A DNA stretch of 64,000 nucleotides from the NCBI RefSeq assembly GCF_020536995.1, contig NC_068362.1, forward strand, positions 96,779,085-96,843,084, given 5' to 3'. The DNA is from Dreissena polymorpha (taxonomy: Eukaryota; Mollusca; Bivalvia; Myida; Dreissenidae). The number at the start of each line of letters is the position of its first letter. Position 1 is the first letter of the stretch. This document shows, piece by piece, positions 55,001 through 64,000 of the stretch. A program made the position numbers and the translations under genes. The notes beneath the pieces were generated by a model that did not search any database, was not told the DNA's origin, and worked only from the letters and a program-made list of their open reading frames with translations.

Positions 55001-56168
55001 CAGGTGAGATGATTGGGTACATGATTATAGCGGCAAACCAGGAGACCATTCAGGTGAGATGATTGTATCCATGAAAATAGCGGCAAAGCAGGGGACCATT
55101 CAGGTGAGATGATTGTTTTAAGGTCATAGCGGAAAAGCAGGAGACCATTCAGTTGAGATGATTATATCCATGATTATAGCGGCAAAGCAGGAGACCATTC
55201 AGGTGAGATGATTGTTTAAGGTCATAGCGGCAAAGCAGGAGACTATTCAGGTGAGATTATTGTTGTATGATCATAGCGGCAAAGCAGGAGACCATTCAGG
55301 TGAGATGATTTTTCTATGGTCATAGCGGCAAAGCAGGAGACCATTCAGGTGAGATTATTGTTCTACGATCATAGCGGCAAAGCAGGCGACCATTCAGGTA
55401 AGATAATTGTTCTATGGTCATAGCGGCAAAGCAGGAGACCATTCAGGTGAGATGGTTGTTCTATGATCATTGCGGCCAAGCAGGAGATAATTCAGGTGAT
55501 ATGATTGTTCCATTATCATAGCATTACCACGGAAACACATGGTAGTTTTTATTTTGTAAGCGGCAGGAGACCATTGAGCCAATATGAGTGTTTTTATGGT
55601 GATATCGTTTACATTACAACGACCTAACTGTATTTAAAAAGGTTTTAAAAGACTGTGTCTAGGTCGATAAAGCTACAAGGTATTTTAATGTGCATGGATT
55701 TCAAAAGTAATATTGAAATAATGTTATTAAAAATGTATACACATAATCACATGATCATATGAATTAAAGATCAAATATGACTGCTGGTCAATAGTAAGTG
55801 ACAACAATGATTTGCAAACAAATAAACAGTTACGGTTGACGTATGCTATTAATCTCATTATGTGTTAATTTGTTGTATCAAAACGTTCAGATAATTGGGA
55901 TTGTTAAGTGATTTGATTTTGAGCAAGCGAGTTATTGCTTTTAAATAAAATATGAAGTTTTACAAGTATCATCTCTTCCCAGTATAACATTTTTTATTTA
56001 CTAAATTTAATTAATGAAAACCGTTTTTGATTTTTTTTCTAGATACTCGAAGCCAAAATACGTCGTTTAAACCACCTTCTTCACCTAAAAGACGTACGGA
56101 TTGATGACCTTCATAACACCTTGCAGCAGACTGTTGGATTCGGCTACTCTTCTTACCGGAAGACATAA
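33844..56168 (+). CDS. SPEF1: SPEF1/CLAMP, CH-domain ciliary microtubule-associated protein, seven coding exons
   Basis: Exons 33844-34003, 41072-41183, 41707-41936, 46784-46931, 52504-52548, 54328-54454 and 56043-56168 join in matching phases to 315 codons plus stop (283 with the earlier exon 3 donor). Residues about 27-135 are the CH domain: LYSWIDRIPLSRPKKNISKD, FSDAVLCAEVIKHYFPRMVE, KQKLENWYLLNR and RRVLRRLELDLSDDVLRAL. A Ser/Pro-rich linker follows. The C-terminus (KEMECQAKQETIQILEAKIR, RLNHLLHLKDVRIDDLHNTL) is the conserved coiled coil. SPEF1 is known to bundle and stabilise microtubules in the central pair of motile cilia and sperm flagella and in epithelial cells. The vertebrate protein is about 236 aa, so the linker is longer here. 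Intron 6 starts with a minisatellite copied from the exon 6 junction. Confidence 0.94.
34004..35545. other. SPEF1 intron 1, first part
   Basis: AT-rich intron sequence without recognised exons or named repeats. Confidence 0.4.
35553..36120 (+). repeat. 39 bp minisatellite in SPEF1 intron 1, about 15 copies
   Basis: Unit TTCCGATGTACCGACATTAT followed by ACCGTTAAGTTTGACTGAC. The outer units are degenerate and the middle ones nearly identical. At 39 bp (13 codons) it holds long open frames on both strands (minus SVHRKSVKLNGIM, plus TDFRCTDIIPLSL). These are artefacts of unit length and not genes. Confidence 0.95.
36121..38397. other. SPEF1 intron 1, middle part
   Basis: No exon, RNA or clear repeat recognised. 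Confidence 0.4.
38398..39475 (-). mobile_element. TTAA-ended MITE with tRNA-Ser-like core, family 2, copy 2
   Basis: 1078 bp in SPEF1 intron 1, reversed relative to 21986-22840. Both ends read TTAAGGTAGCGCACC (right end with one change). The tRNA-like segment is 38680-38760, plus strand: D-arm GGCCGAGTGGTTGAGAC and T-arm GTTCGAATCCTGCCGACA. The former anticodon region has decayed. Confidence 0.85.
40250..40360. repeat. hairpin-forming repeat in SPEF1 intron 1
   Basis: 'gattcgatggaatatcaatt' pairs with 'gatattccaccgaatcc'. The centre AGTGATCACAGAAAATATAT is itself part of a palindrome. A related 'tttcactgtttcaaacagtgaaa' hairpin lies at about 40076-40098. Probably part of an old MITE at about 40020-40375. 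Confidence 0.65.
41072..41183 (+). CDS. SPEF1: SPEF1 exon 2 (CH domain)
   Basis: Acceptor TTTGTTTTAG and donor AACAG|GTAATT. It encodes LCAEVIKHYFPRMVETHNYT then PAASTKQKLENWYLLN, matching the CH-domain middle of SPEF1. A MITE begins 41 bp after the donor. Confidence 0.92.
41224..41453. mobile_element. TTAA-ended foldback MITE, copy 2
   Basis: The same family as 3891-4119, with TTAACCCATTTATGCCTAG at the left and a slightly decayed partner at the right. The central palindrome GATGAGACGCCGCAT and its complement is intact. It fills nearly half of the 523 bp intron 2 of SPEF1. Confidence 0.88.
41707..41936 (+). CDS. SPEF1: SPEF1 exon 3 (end of CH domain, linker; two possible donors)
   Basis: Acceptor CTCTTTCAG. 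It encodes RVLRRLELDLSDDVLRALAN then GKPKVIERVLMLLRLQIDKM. The strong donor CTCTA|GTAAGT is at 41936/41937. An earlier GAAAACAG|GTAGGG at 41840/41841 leaves the same single base. Both join exon 4 in frame and differ by 32 codons. Confidence 0.88.
42788..42842. repeat. (ATT)n microsatellite
   Basis: About 55 bp of ATT repeats with a short interruption, in SPEF1 intron 3. Confidence 0.95.
43622..43905. mobile_element. foldback element with 16 bp target duplication
   Basis: The body 43638-43889 has two long inverted arms containing GTCGTCCCAGATTAGCCTGT, each of which carries its own smaller hairpin (CAGTCCGCACAGGC and relatives). The same 16 bp, ATGTGTATACGTTGTT, stands on both sides (43622-43637 and 43890-43905). 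The right arm extends further (AGAACGCGACTC) than the left. Related partial copies lie at 45954-46158 and 60213-60319. Confidence 0.9.
45954..46158. mobile_element. foldback element, second copy
   Basis: Starts at the 'gcatgtgcgtaaagtgtcg' point of the family, lacks the outer left arm, and ends fully with TTTTCTCAGAACGCGAC. Lies in SPEF1 intron 3. A short ACATAT occurs on both sides. Confidence 0.85.
46784..46931 (+). CDS. SPEF1: SPEF1 exon 4 (Ser/Pro-rich linker)
   Basis: Acceptor TGTACTCCAG and donor CGAAC|GTAAGT. It encodes TPPGIKSPRGPDSSSRSLSP then NRLTKSEGAAPSPRKYQKGE. The phase agrees on both sides. Several SP/TP sites could be phosphorylation targets (inference). Confidence 0.85.
47098..47430 (+). 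repeat. 24 bp minisatellite, about 13 copies
   Basis: Unit GTTATTGGCTAAACATTGCG followed by TGAT, with variants, about 170 bp after SPEF1 exon 4. Because 24 is a multiple of three it gives an open frame of MLLAKHCV repeats, which is not a gene. Confidence 0.95.
47431..52503. other. rest of SPEF1 intron 4
   Basis: About 5 kb of AT-rich intron. I see no exon, RNA gene or well-defined mobile element. Open frames (for example 48530-48739 and 49603-49824) lack splice or domain support. Confidence 0.4.
52504..52548 (+). CDS. SPEF1: SPEF1 exon 5 (45 bp micro-exon)
   Basis: Acceptor TCTCTCAG and donor CCCAGG|GTAAGA. It encodes REIHSDYHHRPPNP and is flanked by split codons that fit exons 4 and 6. 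Its length is a multiple of three, so skipping it would keep the frame. Confidence 0.8.
53636..53788 (+). repeat. short minisatellite, about 25 bp unit, five copies
   Basis: TATTTATGGATGCAATAACA followed by ACCAA is repeated. The first copies carry an extra TGTCTAGATTTATGAA. Lies in SPEF1 intron 5. Confidence 0.9.
54328..54454 (+). CDS. SPEF1: SPEF1 exon 6 (linker and start of coiled coil)
   Basis: Acceptor CCGTTTCCAG and donor ATTCAG|GTGAGA. It encodes SYFADKPLPLVPKPFLPAVD, NVPRILFEEKEMEC and QAKQETIQ. Its last about 21 bp and the splice site are the first unit of the minisatellite that fills the start of intron 6. Confidence 0.92.
54434..55507 (+). repeat. splice-junction minisatellite: exon 6 end plus 5' splice site, 22 copies
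   Basis: Unit of 48-50 bp: GCAAAGCAGGAGACCATTCA-G, then GTGAGATGATTGTATCCATG, then ATTATAGCG. The first unit is the true end of SPEF1 exon 6 (codons AKQETIQ) and its donor; about 21 more follow in the intron. Most keep CAG|GTGAGA. Three (units 4, 7, 15) have CAG|TTGAGA, and unit 20 has the closer-to-consensus CAG|GTAAGA. Units 2-4 and 5-7 share a pattern, showing amplification by a 150 bp trimer. If a later donor were used, the frame would meet TGA two codons after the true exon end. Confidence 0.95.
55508..56042. other. end of SPEF1 intron 6
   Basis: A further degenerate piece 'gcggcaggagaccattgagcc' at about 55560 is an old outlying unit of the minisatellite. The rest is ordinary intron ending in a T-rich tract before exon 7. 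Confidence 0.6.
56043..56168 (+). CDS. SPEF1: SPEF1 exon 7 (coiled coil, stop)
   Basis: Acceptor TTTTTTTCTAG. It encodes ILEAKIRRLNHLLHLKDVRI then DDLHNTLQQTVGFGYSSYRK, Thr and TAA. The LxHLLxLKDVRIxDL pattern is the SPEF1 C-terminal hallmark. Confidence 0.93.
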   Translation: MLEAKIRRLNHLLHLKDVRIDDLHNTLQQTVGFGYSSYRKT

Positions 56169-57002
56169 CTAACACAAATACTCCAACCCCTGTTGTTCTC
56201 TGTATAAAATATCATTTGGTTTTCGCCTTTCGTGGGAAGCTGTACACCACTATAGACATTTTTCATGAACTACATTTTATTTATGTAAAGCGTTCGGTCA
56301 TGATGACGGATTGTGGGCTCCAAATGTGTAGATTGAAGTTTTGACGTAAGGGATTTTCCTTAATATAGTGCTTACAAAACGTTATGGTTGAATCGTATGA
56401 CAATTTTCTTCAGAACTACCAGGACCGACAGCATTTTTTGCATTTTCAGCACAGGTGTTGGCCATAAGTGTTTATTTAAACGACTTATTAAGGTATCCCT
56501 TTGGATATTTTTCCAGCAAGTATCAGTATAATATGCTGATGTAATTATTCAGGTTCCTGTTAAAAACGTTAAAAAATGAAAATTCTAAAATCAAATATAC
56601 GGTATTTGTAGCTTTGAATACTTGTTTGTTCCGATATACACATTGAATGCTGTCGTATCTGTGCTTTGGAGATTGTATTCTTGATTACGACATACCGTAA
56701 TGTAAATTGTAACCCAATTACGTTGATATTGTTCAATATGGTTATGGAAATGCATGGCATAAACAAAGTTGTATATTTGTTAATTGTCTACTTCCAGTTG
56801 TGCCAAATACCTACTGGTAGATGGCAAAGTTATGGAAATTATGATACAAGATATATTTTATACACGTCCTTATACGACCTGTGAATTACATAACACGTGG
56901 TTGTTTGGTGTGTAACAAATACGCTTTAAAACTGTTTTGTTTCTTTTATATTTGTTATCCGGCACGATTAAAGCATCAATTTTGGCGTACTTTTCAAATT
57001 GA

Positions 57003-57008
57003 AATAAA
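57003..57008 (+). terminator. candidate SPEF1 polyadenylation signal
   Basis: AATAAA 835 bp after the stop codon, the first canonical hexamer downstream. It would give a 3' UTR of roughly 0.85 kb. Confidence 0.5.
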
Positions 57009-57029
57009 GTTTGAAATAACATTTTATAC

Positions 57030-59138
57030 ATATTCTTCAATAAAATGAATCATGAGTAATGTAATAAGTAAGATACAAATCGGCATTAGTGTGTGCCATT
57101 GGCCCGCATATGCCCACCATAAGAGGCATTGAGTTCAAAACTGCCGCAGTTGTGCCAATACGGACGAATGTTACACCATAGCCGTGTAATAAGAGAATTC
57201 TCAAATGACATTTGCTCATTTCCATTATTATTATATCGTTTACATTTATAGTATCTTGGTAGTTAACGCCTACTAAAATGTGAAAGGGGCATTTCGAAAT
57301 TGAAGAGCAATCATAGCATACATTTAAGCGGACAATGTATAGAACTGTAATTGCACTGATAGTGGTGGGAAAATGTAAGAAGTAAAATAATGTTTTTTTC
57401 GACCCATAACAAATGGTTTGAACTGTGTATGAACGTTGCGATTTTTATCTTCTTTTTTATTTAAGTTCTCAATATTTTTATAAGCAATATTTTGTAATCA
57501 ACTCTTTTCACAAAGTATAATAAGTTTGCAAACACTACTTTTTATTTTTCGCATATCATTGGAGCGTATAAAAAGACACTCTTTTCCATTCATTCAAACT
57601 AAATTCAAATCGTACAAATACCTTTAGACGATATGTTATGAATGCAACTACACGTGTTAGTAATAATGCGTGTAAATTTTGAATTGTGTTTGTTATATAA
57701 ACATCAGACTTTCAATATTTTGTTTTTTAAGGTTAACTAGAGCTTTTGATGGTTTTCAAATTAATAAAAATGTTAAGTGTAGCTGTCCAAATAGTTTTTA
57801 CCGAGGGTTTTAGGCTTGAAAATATAACATGTTCAACCTCTCTTGCACTGTATTATTAACTGAAAATTATATGCATGAATGTTATGTTTAAGAGTGTTTT
57901 TGTTTCCTATTCCACTTACATAGCTTATTGTATGATAAACCGTTATTTATTATTATGAAAATCATGGTATCTAGTTGTTAACATTCCAAAACAATGTACT
58001 ATATAAGAAATTAAAGCTTTACAAAATTATTTTTACATGCGTGTCTATCTAGATATTTAAAAGAATTGTACCAGCTTTTAACCACGGACTTTAATTGTAA
58101 TACCCCTTTTTACCACTGATTTGATATTTCTGACAATATTTATGTTGTACTTTTGTATTTATAACTAAAAGTCTGGTACTATCCTCAATGATATTTCTCA
58201 AACATGTATTGTAAATAAGCTCTATGTTTATAACATTTTTATACAATATGTAGATGAATAGTATGTTAGTGAATAGTGTCTGTTATTCACTATACTTTAT
58301 CTGTGATATTGTTATTATAGTGTTTAGCTATTCTGAATGTTTATTTGAATATGTACAGTTTTTCTTAAGTTAATTTGAACAGTTGTGATACATAAAACTG
58401 AATAAAGATGTGATATTTTTCTATGCTGATAATCGAAGCTTTTCAAAACAAAATTGTCAACTTGAAATTGCATTGTGATAAAAATTCAAAACGATAAGCT
58501 ACATGAACTGTTATTATATCAATAGAATTTGATAAAGTGCCTTTAATTTGGGACTTTGTCAATGCAAGTATGGAGCGTCAATTTCAAATAAAAATAAATA
58601 AGATACATTACATTCTTTACACATTATAACAGTTTATTGCAGAAAAAAATGAATAAACATTTGGATATGTGCTTTTGGAACATTTATTTAAAACCATTCA
58701 TTTGGGACCAATTTTGAGCATTAGTTTCCGCAATATATTGTTTTCGACTTTGACTTGATAATACATCAAAACAAAACAGAGAACAAAGTTTATCTTTTTA
58801 CTAATTTAAACATCCTTCAATTATTTAAAAATAACCTTAGTGATTTATTAATTACTAATTAAATTTACTTTAAAACAAACGTTTTCGTTTTGTTATTGTT
58901 TCGAAATATGACAGATGTCGTTAGAATGTAGAAAAGTAGTATTTACCATTTTTTAAACCTAAAATGTTGTATTTAATTAGTTAGTTTATTTAAAGTATGT
59001 TTTCAATTTGCTATGCAAATGCATCTGTTATAATTTTTTTGCATTACATTTTAGTATATAAATAAATTGGATTAAAAAAGTGCATTGCTTCGGTTTCTGT
59101 TAATTTCGGAGGAGATATGTATTCAAATGATACCTATA
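57030..59138. other. AT-rich intergenic stretch
   Basis: No gene or defined repeat recognised. Another AATAAA near 58392 could be an alternative SPEF1 end. Confidence 0.4.
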
Positions 59139-59302
<164 letters not shown>

Positions 59303-60212
59303 CTGTCTTATTTACAACATCGCGTTTTTATGACAGACTAAGTTATAAGTCCCATTGATATTATTTAGGCATAACACTTTTGTTGCTTTGAATATGTTGT
59401 TGGCATACCAATATGTCACAGTACCGATAAACTGTCCTATAACAAAAATAATAATCTTATTCGTATTAATAGATCTAGTATGAAGAAATTTTTCTATATA
59501 TAATTGTTTGCATATGGACCTAGACTTATTAGAAATATTTACAATTACTATCTAACATTTTCAAACAAAGTTATGCTGGAATATCACAGCCTTTTTATTT
59601 AAGTATCTTGTGCGTATGGTTTACAAACAATCGTTATAAGATCCATCAACTGCGCATATTAAACGCATGTTTGCAAACAGACTTCATTAACATTATCTCA
59701 TGTTCCTGTCTAATGTGATATTTAATATATTATAATGATTATTATTATGGAAATTATAGCTGCTATCTCTAAATATTGATAGATGATACTGAATTTGTTT
59801 AACTTTATTCACGTCTCAAACAATATTTTGATTCTATAATCACGGACGCACACTGTTATGCATTTTACTTTACACATTTGAGGTTTCCAAACAATATATC
59901 TTAGCATAAAATAACTCATTTGTGGTATTCAATTGTCTTGGTGAAAGGGAAATGCAGACATGCATCTTCGAATATTTAACCATAAAGCTATTTAATGTCT
60001 TATTATATTATTTATGTACTGATGTATTAATTACATCACTCGTTTACTGGATTGAACATTTTATATCGTCATTTTACACTATTAAACTGGACTTGGCTTA
60101 TATTGAACCGTATACGTTTTCGTCACTTTAGCAAGCGTTTAAAATGTTTTAAACTCAAAGCCAGATAGGGTTAACAATTACAAAGTCTCTTCATAGCTTA
60201 AAATCCAGTTTT
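59303..60212. other. AT-rich intergenic stretch
   Basis: Nothing recognised. Confidence 0.4.
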
Positions 60213-60319
60213 GTCGGAAAGTGTCGTCCCTGATTAGCCTGTGCAGACAGCACAGACTAATCTGGGACGACACTTTACGCAAATCCATTAAACCCCCTTT
60301 TTACAGAGCACGGCGCATA
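60213..60319. mobile_element. foldback element, third copy (short)
   Basis: The inner arms GTGTCGTCCCTGATTAGCCT and their complement are joined directly, with the inner loop and outer left arm missing. The right end is diverged (ACAGAGCACGGCGC). Same family as 43638-43889. Confidence 0.8.
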
Positions 60320-60809
60320 TACATTTACCTCACTGAGTATATAACATCTGCACTTACTGGATACATATCTTAGTTGATCCTAAGTCGGCAATACCAAAAC
60401 AGCGTAAACATATGTAGCAAATACAAAACAACTGGTTCACAATGTTAATATATATTTCAGTGTTTTCAATCTGTGACAAATCATCATTCTTGACAACCAA
60501 TTTTGGAAGTTTCAATATCCAAATAACAAAACAAACTTTGAGCTATATATATGCCCAGTGTGTAGACTCGGTAATTATGAAAAAATACTTGTTTGTGTGA
60601 AACAAAGCGGATGCCTTTAAAACCCTTTTGAAATCACAAACCGTATCAACAGTTATTATTGAATTAAATTATCGTTGATGTATATAACTGAACAGCGCTG
60701 TTATAAACAAAGGTGTAAATGGGTTATGTCAATATTGTGGAGACATGTAAGTAGATGGAATTAAAGCGAATGGAAAATAAATTGACATAGATAATCAATC
60801 TCAATATTA

Positions 60810-61752
60810 CTATATGCAGATGATATTGTACTCATTGCTGAATCTGACAATTGATCTTCAACTTCTTTTCAAATGTGTTAGAAAACTGGTGTACATAAAA
60901 TTCTATGAAGTCAACCCTACGAAAAGCAACGTAGTTCATTTTAGGCCTCAGTTGGTATGTAGAACTTTATTTGATCGTACATGTGGTGAGAATAGTCTTA
61001 AAATAGATGAACACTTTACCTACCTGGGTCTGTTACTTTATGAGTTGCTAGAGTATAATAAGACTGCAAAGTGTATAGCTCAGAGTGCAGATAGAGCAGC
61101 GGAGATCTGTATGCCGACAGTGGCATAGATTTGTTAGAATGGATGTTGATAGAGTCAATATTAAGGTATTTTCTGCATGTTTAATGAACAGTAACACTAG
61201 ATGCAAGAAATAGCAATTCATGTTTAATACATATATGAACAAGTTAGATATAGTAGAATATGCACGTAACTGTGTAACAGTATCGTCAAAGTCATTTTGT
61301 GAAAAAAAGTTGTTCATAAATCTATGTCAATGTATGTGGATGAATGGAGAGCTAAACTTGATAGAAATGTTGGTCGAAATGGAAATAGTGGTAATAAATT
61401 AAGAACATATAAATTGTTGAAAAACGACTACAAAACAAAGCATTATTGTAAAATAGTTTTGTCCCGTAAGCATAAGTCTGCACTAGCTAAATTTAGAATT
61501 GGAGTAGCACCAATCAAGCTTGAAACTGGTAGATATGAAAATATTTCTGTTGACAGAAGCATTTGTCCAACATGTAAAACTGCGGTTGAATGTGAAAAAC
61601 ATGAATTACTATCATGAAACGCATATGAACATATTAGATCTCCATTGGTGGAGAAAGCAAGTTGTCTTATGCCAGAATTTGTGAATCTAGGGGATGAGGA
61701 TAAACTGCATGCATACCTTAGTATTTCTTTGAGACAGTGCGCTATAATGTAA
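60810..61752 (+). mobile_element. decayed non-LTR retrotransposon (LINE), RT to 3' end
   Basis: Begins with YADDIVLIAESDN (RT motif C) at about 60812. It continues in another frame with VNPTKSNVVHFRPQ and LKIDEHFTYLGLLL, then a C-terminal region: YVDEWRAKLDRNVGRNGNSG, KLRTYKLLKNDYKTKHYCKI, KHKSALAKFRIGVAPIKLET and ICPTCKTAVECEKHELLS. A TGA interrupts after HELLS, and the same frame continues to TAA at 61752. There are several frameshifts; the 5' part, endonuclease and RT motifs before C, is absent. The LINE 3' UTR may run to the AATAAA near 62532 (inference). Clade not determined. Confidence 0.85.
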
Positions 61753-62699
61753 ATATTTGTTCTAGGTGGGAGATGAGTACACACCATTCAAGTTGACTCA
61801 GTCACTCTTAAATTTAAAATTGTTAGTGTATCCACCAATTCACTGTTTACAGTTTTGTTATACTATCATTTATTCTTATGTACTGAATCATCATTCAAAT
61901 AGTATTAATAAGACGGTGTGTTTGTCATTTCCAACATAGAATGAAAACTGTTTTAATACTTAAGAATTTTATTGTATAAATGACTTAACATTACCTTTAC
62001 AATTTGATACTTACTGTTTTATCCCTGTATTTTAGTGTCACCGCTGACAAGTTCGTACATGGTCTGAACATGCAATATATGACTTTGTAAGACGTTTTTT
62101 TTACTATGCGCAACAGTGCTTTATTTTCGCTTTCAGTGTTTTATGGTTATTTTTTTATGGCAAATTTTAAGGTGAGGTCAGTGAAGGGCAATCAAAATTG
62201 TATTATGTAATATAGTCTTTAACTGTACTGTGTTATATGTGACTTAGTCCCATAACTCTAAGATTGTACAAAGCTGTTTTAACTGATTTAAGTGGAGACT
62301 ATATAACGTTATGGTATTTGGAAGAGAGGTAACTCTGTAGATGATGTTACAGTTTCTGTAATTTGAATTCAGGGGTTAGCTCCCTTTCATTTCACTATAG
62401 GTGTATGATGATTCTTATGTTGATATAATATTCTAGTCTTGTATAACTCGATACTTCCGAATGGCAGCATTTTATTATGATGCTTATGTTTTATTGTATG
62501 TTGTGATTGTATATATGCTGATGAGACTGTAATAAACTAATTTTTTATAACACCTTCTAATCAATAATGAATTCAAGTTTTAGTGGACAAACACACCTGC
62601 TGTCGGCATTTTGCTTATTTTAGACATCATTTACACATTTTCCAAATAAATTGTCCACTCTATCAAACAATTGTTTTACCTGATCAATTTTAGAAAATT
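61753..62699. other. probable LINE 3' UTR and intergenic DNA
   Basis: No coding region. Ends of open frames and an AATAAA near 62532 are compatible with the tail of the LINE copy upstream. Confidence 0.35.
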
Positions 62700-63950
62700 A
62701 TCGTAAACATGTATGATACACCAAACGAAATATTATTAAACTACATTCTTGAAAAGCAGTCATTTCCAAAATCTTGGTCCACGGGAGTAATTATACCTAT
62801 TATCACAAATGGTAACTCATCCAACCCCAAAAAATTTCAAGGTATTAAATAAGTGAGCTGTTTAGCCAAATGTTTACAGGCGTAATACACGAACGGCTGA
62901 AAAGAGGGCTAATGTAAACGATACGCTCACGGGCGCTCAGTTCGGATTCAAAACTAACTATAGCACGATGGATGTTTTTTGTTCACAGAATACTTTTATA
63001 AATAAACAACAACAAAGTCAAAAGAAACTATGATGCTGCTATTTTGACCTAATGAAATTCAATATATCGAAACGGACTATGGGACACGCTTATACAGAGC
63101 GCAATTAACGAAAGATTGTTAAACATAATTCGGTCGATGTATGATGAAGTGTAATTATGTGCACAATATAGGGGTCAGATTTGTTTAACTGCGCAGTTGG
63201 AGTATTGCAAGGGGAAGACAATTTATTTCCAAAACACCAAAAGGATTGCACAAATCTTTAGATAATCTATACAAATATTGTGATCGATGGAAGCTGAAAG
63301 AAAATTTAGAAAAATCTACAAAGTACTCATTTATAAAATGGTGGAAAGAATTCTTAGAATAAGCCAATTTTGTATAATAATGAGCACATAAAAATGGTTC
63401 AATCATTTAACTATCTCGGCGTTGTACTATTAAGTGGTGGGTCATTTACACAAACTACTCAAACTTTATCAGATAAAGGCTTAAATACCATGCGGTCGCT
63501 TTTTGTAATCACCAAAGACATGCATGTGCCTGTTTAAATTATGTTGACTTTGTTTGACTCGTATATTACTTCAAAACTGTGTTATGCGTGTAAGGTTTGG
63601 GGTTTTGCAAATGCTGAGGATATTGAAAGAGTTCGTAGAAGAAGTTTAAAACGAACACTTGGTTTCAAAATGCATACTCCTAATTCAGCAGTATATGGGG
63701 AACTAGGGCGATATCTGTTATATATAAATCGCTATGAACGAATTATAAAATATTTTATAAAATAATATTATAATGTTAAACTAGTTGTGTATTATATAGA
63801 ATATATATGTTACATGTTTAATGAGAATCGGTGCTGAAAATATAATACGATGTAACAATTGGAAAATCAAAGTACGGGACTTTCTACAAAATACTAGGTT
63901 TGTAGATATTTGGATGTATCCATCCTCAGTAAATTAAAATGTATGTATCA
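62700..63950 (+). mobile_element. second decayed LINE, with internal deletion
   Basis: RT start: PNEILLNYILEKQSFPKSWS then TGVIIPIITNG. Next come pieces like VSCLAKCLQ and QFGFKTNYSTMD, then LLNIIRSMYDEV and LEYCKG. The YADD region is missing: sequence passes directly to TPKGLHKSLDNLYKYCDRWK. The C-terminal part follows at 63541-63765 (MLTLFDSYITSKLCYACKVW, SLKRTLGFKMHTPNSAVYGE) and ends near NNWKIKVRDFLQNTRFVDIW at about 63935. Many stops and shifts make it plainly dead. Same strand as the LINE at 60810. Confidence 0.85.
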
Positions 63951-64000
63951 CTATATTTAAAACTAGACTTATTGATATGCACATATGTTTGTGGTTAAAT

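Noticed and set aside
54434-55507. CRISPR array or a set of real micro-exons
   Set aside because: The units are contiguous with no unique spacers, and no pyrimidine-rich acceptor precedes each copy, so neither idea fits a eukaryotic intronic minisatellite.

Overview
The window is AT-rich animal nuclear DNA: intron-split genes with GT/AG junctions, large introns full of MITEs, SINEs, LINE remnants, minisatellites and TA microsatellites. Several repeat families match, from memory and unchecked, repeats common in bivalve genomes, above all Dreissena (zebra/quagga mussel). Examples are the foldback around TTAACCCATTTATGCC and the TCGTCCC/AGCCTGTGC foldback. I see no bacterial-style operon, CRISPR array, retrovirus, LTR element or Polinton.

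Two host genes can be rebuilt exon by exon, and all exon phases agree. On the minus strand, 31087 to 26578, lies a four-exon RING plus Deltex-C-terminal-domain E3 ubiquitin ligase (DTX3/DTX3L-like, 357 aa). On the plus strand, 33844 to 56168, lies a seven-exon SPEF1/CLAMP gene (CH-domain microtubule-bundling protein of cilia, 315 aa, or 283 aa with another donor in exon 3). They are head to head, about 2.8 kb apart. Two weaker minus-strand exons are reported: a last exon with a Ly6-like end and GPI-type tail (12569-12825) and a possible first coding exon (964-1044).

Layout. 1-12.5 kb: intergenic, with foldback elements and a 2.47 kb long-TIR transposon (8811-11278). 12.5-26.5 kb: the Ly6-like exon, then two extra copies of the last exon of the Deltex gene with their 3' flanks (17013-17115 intact, 18687-18755 truncated), minisatellites, a LINE fragment, MITEs and a second long-TIR element (23051-25196). 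26.5-31.1 kb: the Deltex gene. 33.8-56.2 kb: SPEF1, whose introns hold MITEs and four minisatellites, one of which is made of the exon 6/intron 6 junction itself. 57-64 kb: AT-rich DNA, a hairpin-flanked TA tract and two decayed LINEs.

Most worth following up: (1) a 22-copy minisatellite whose unit contains the end of SPEF1 exon 6 and its 5' splice site; (2) multiplied terminal exons of the Deltex gene; (3) two different TTAA-ended MITE families that each carry an internal tRNA-like module; (4) a foldback element with a 16 bp target duplication; (5) transposons with long, repeat-packed TIRs and no visible transposase.
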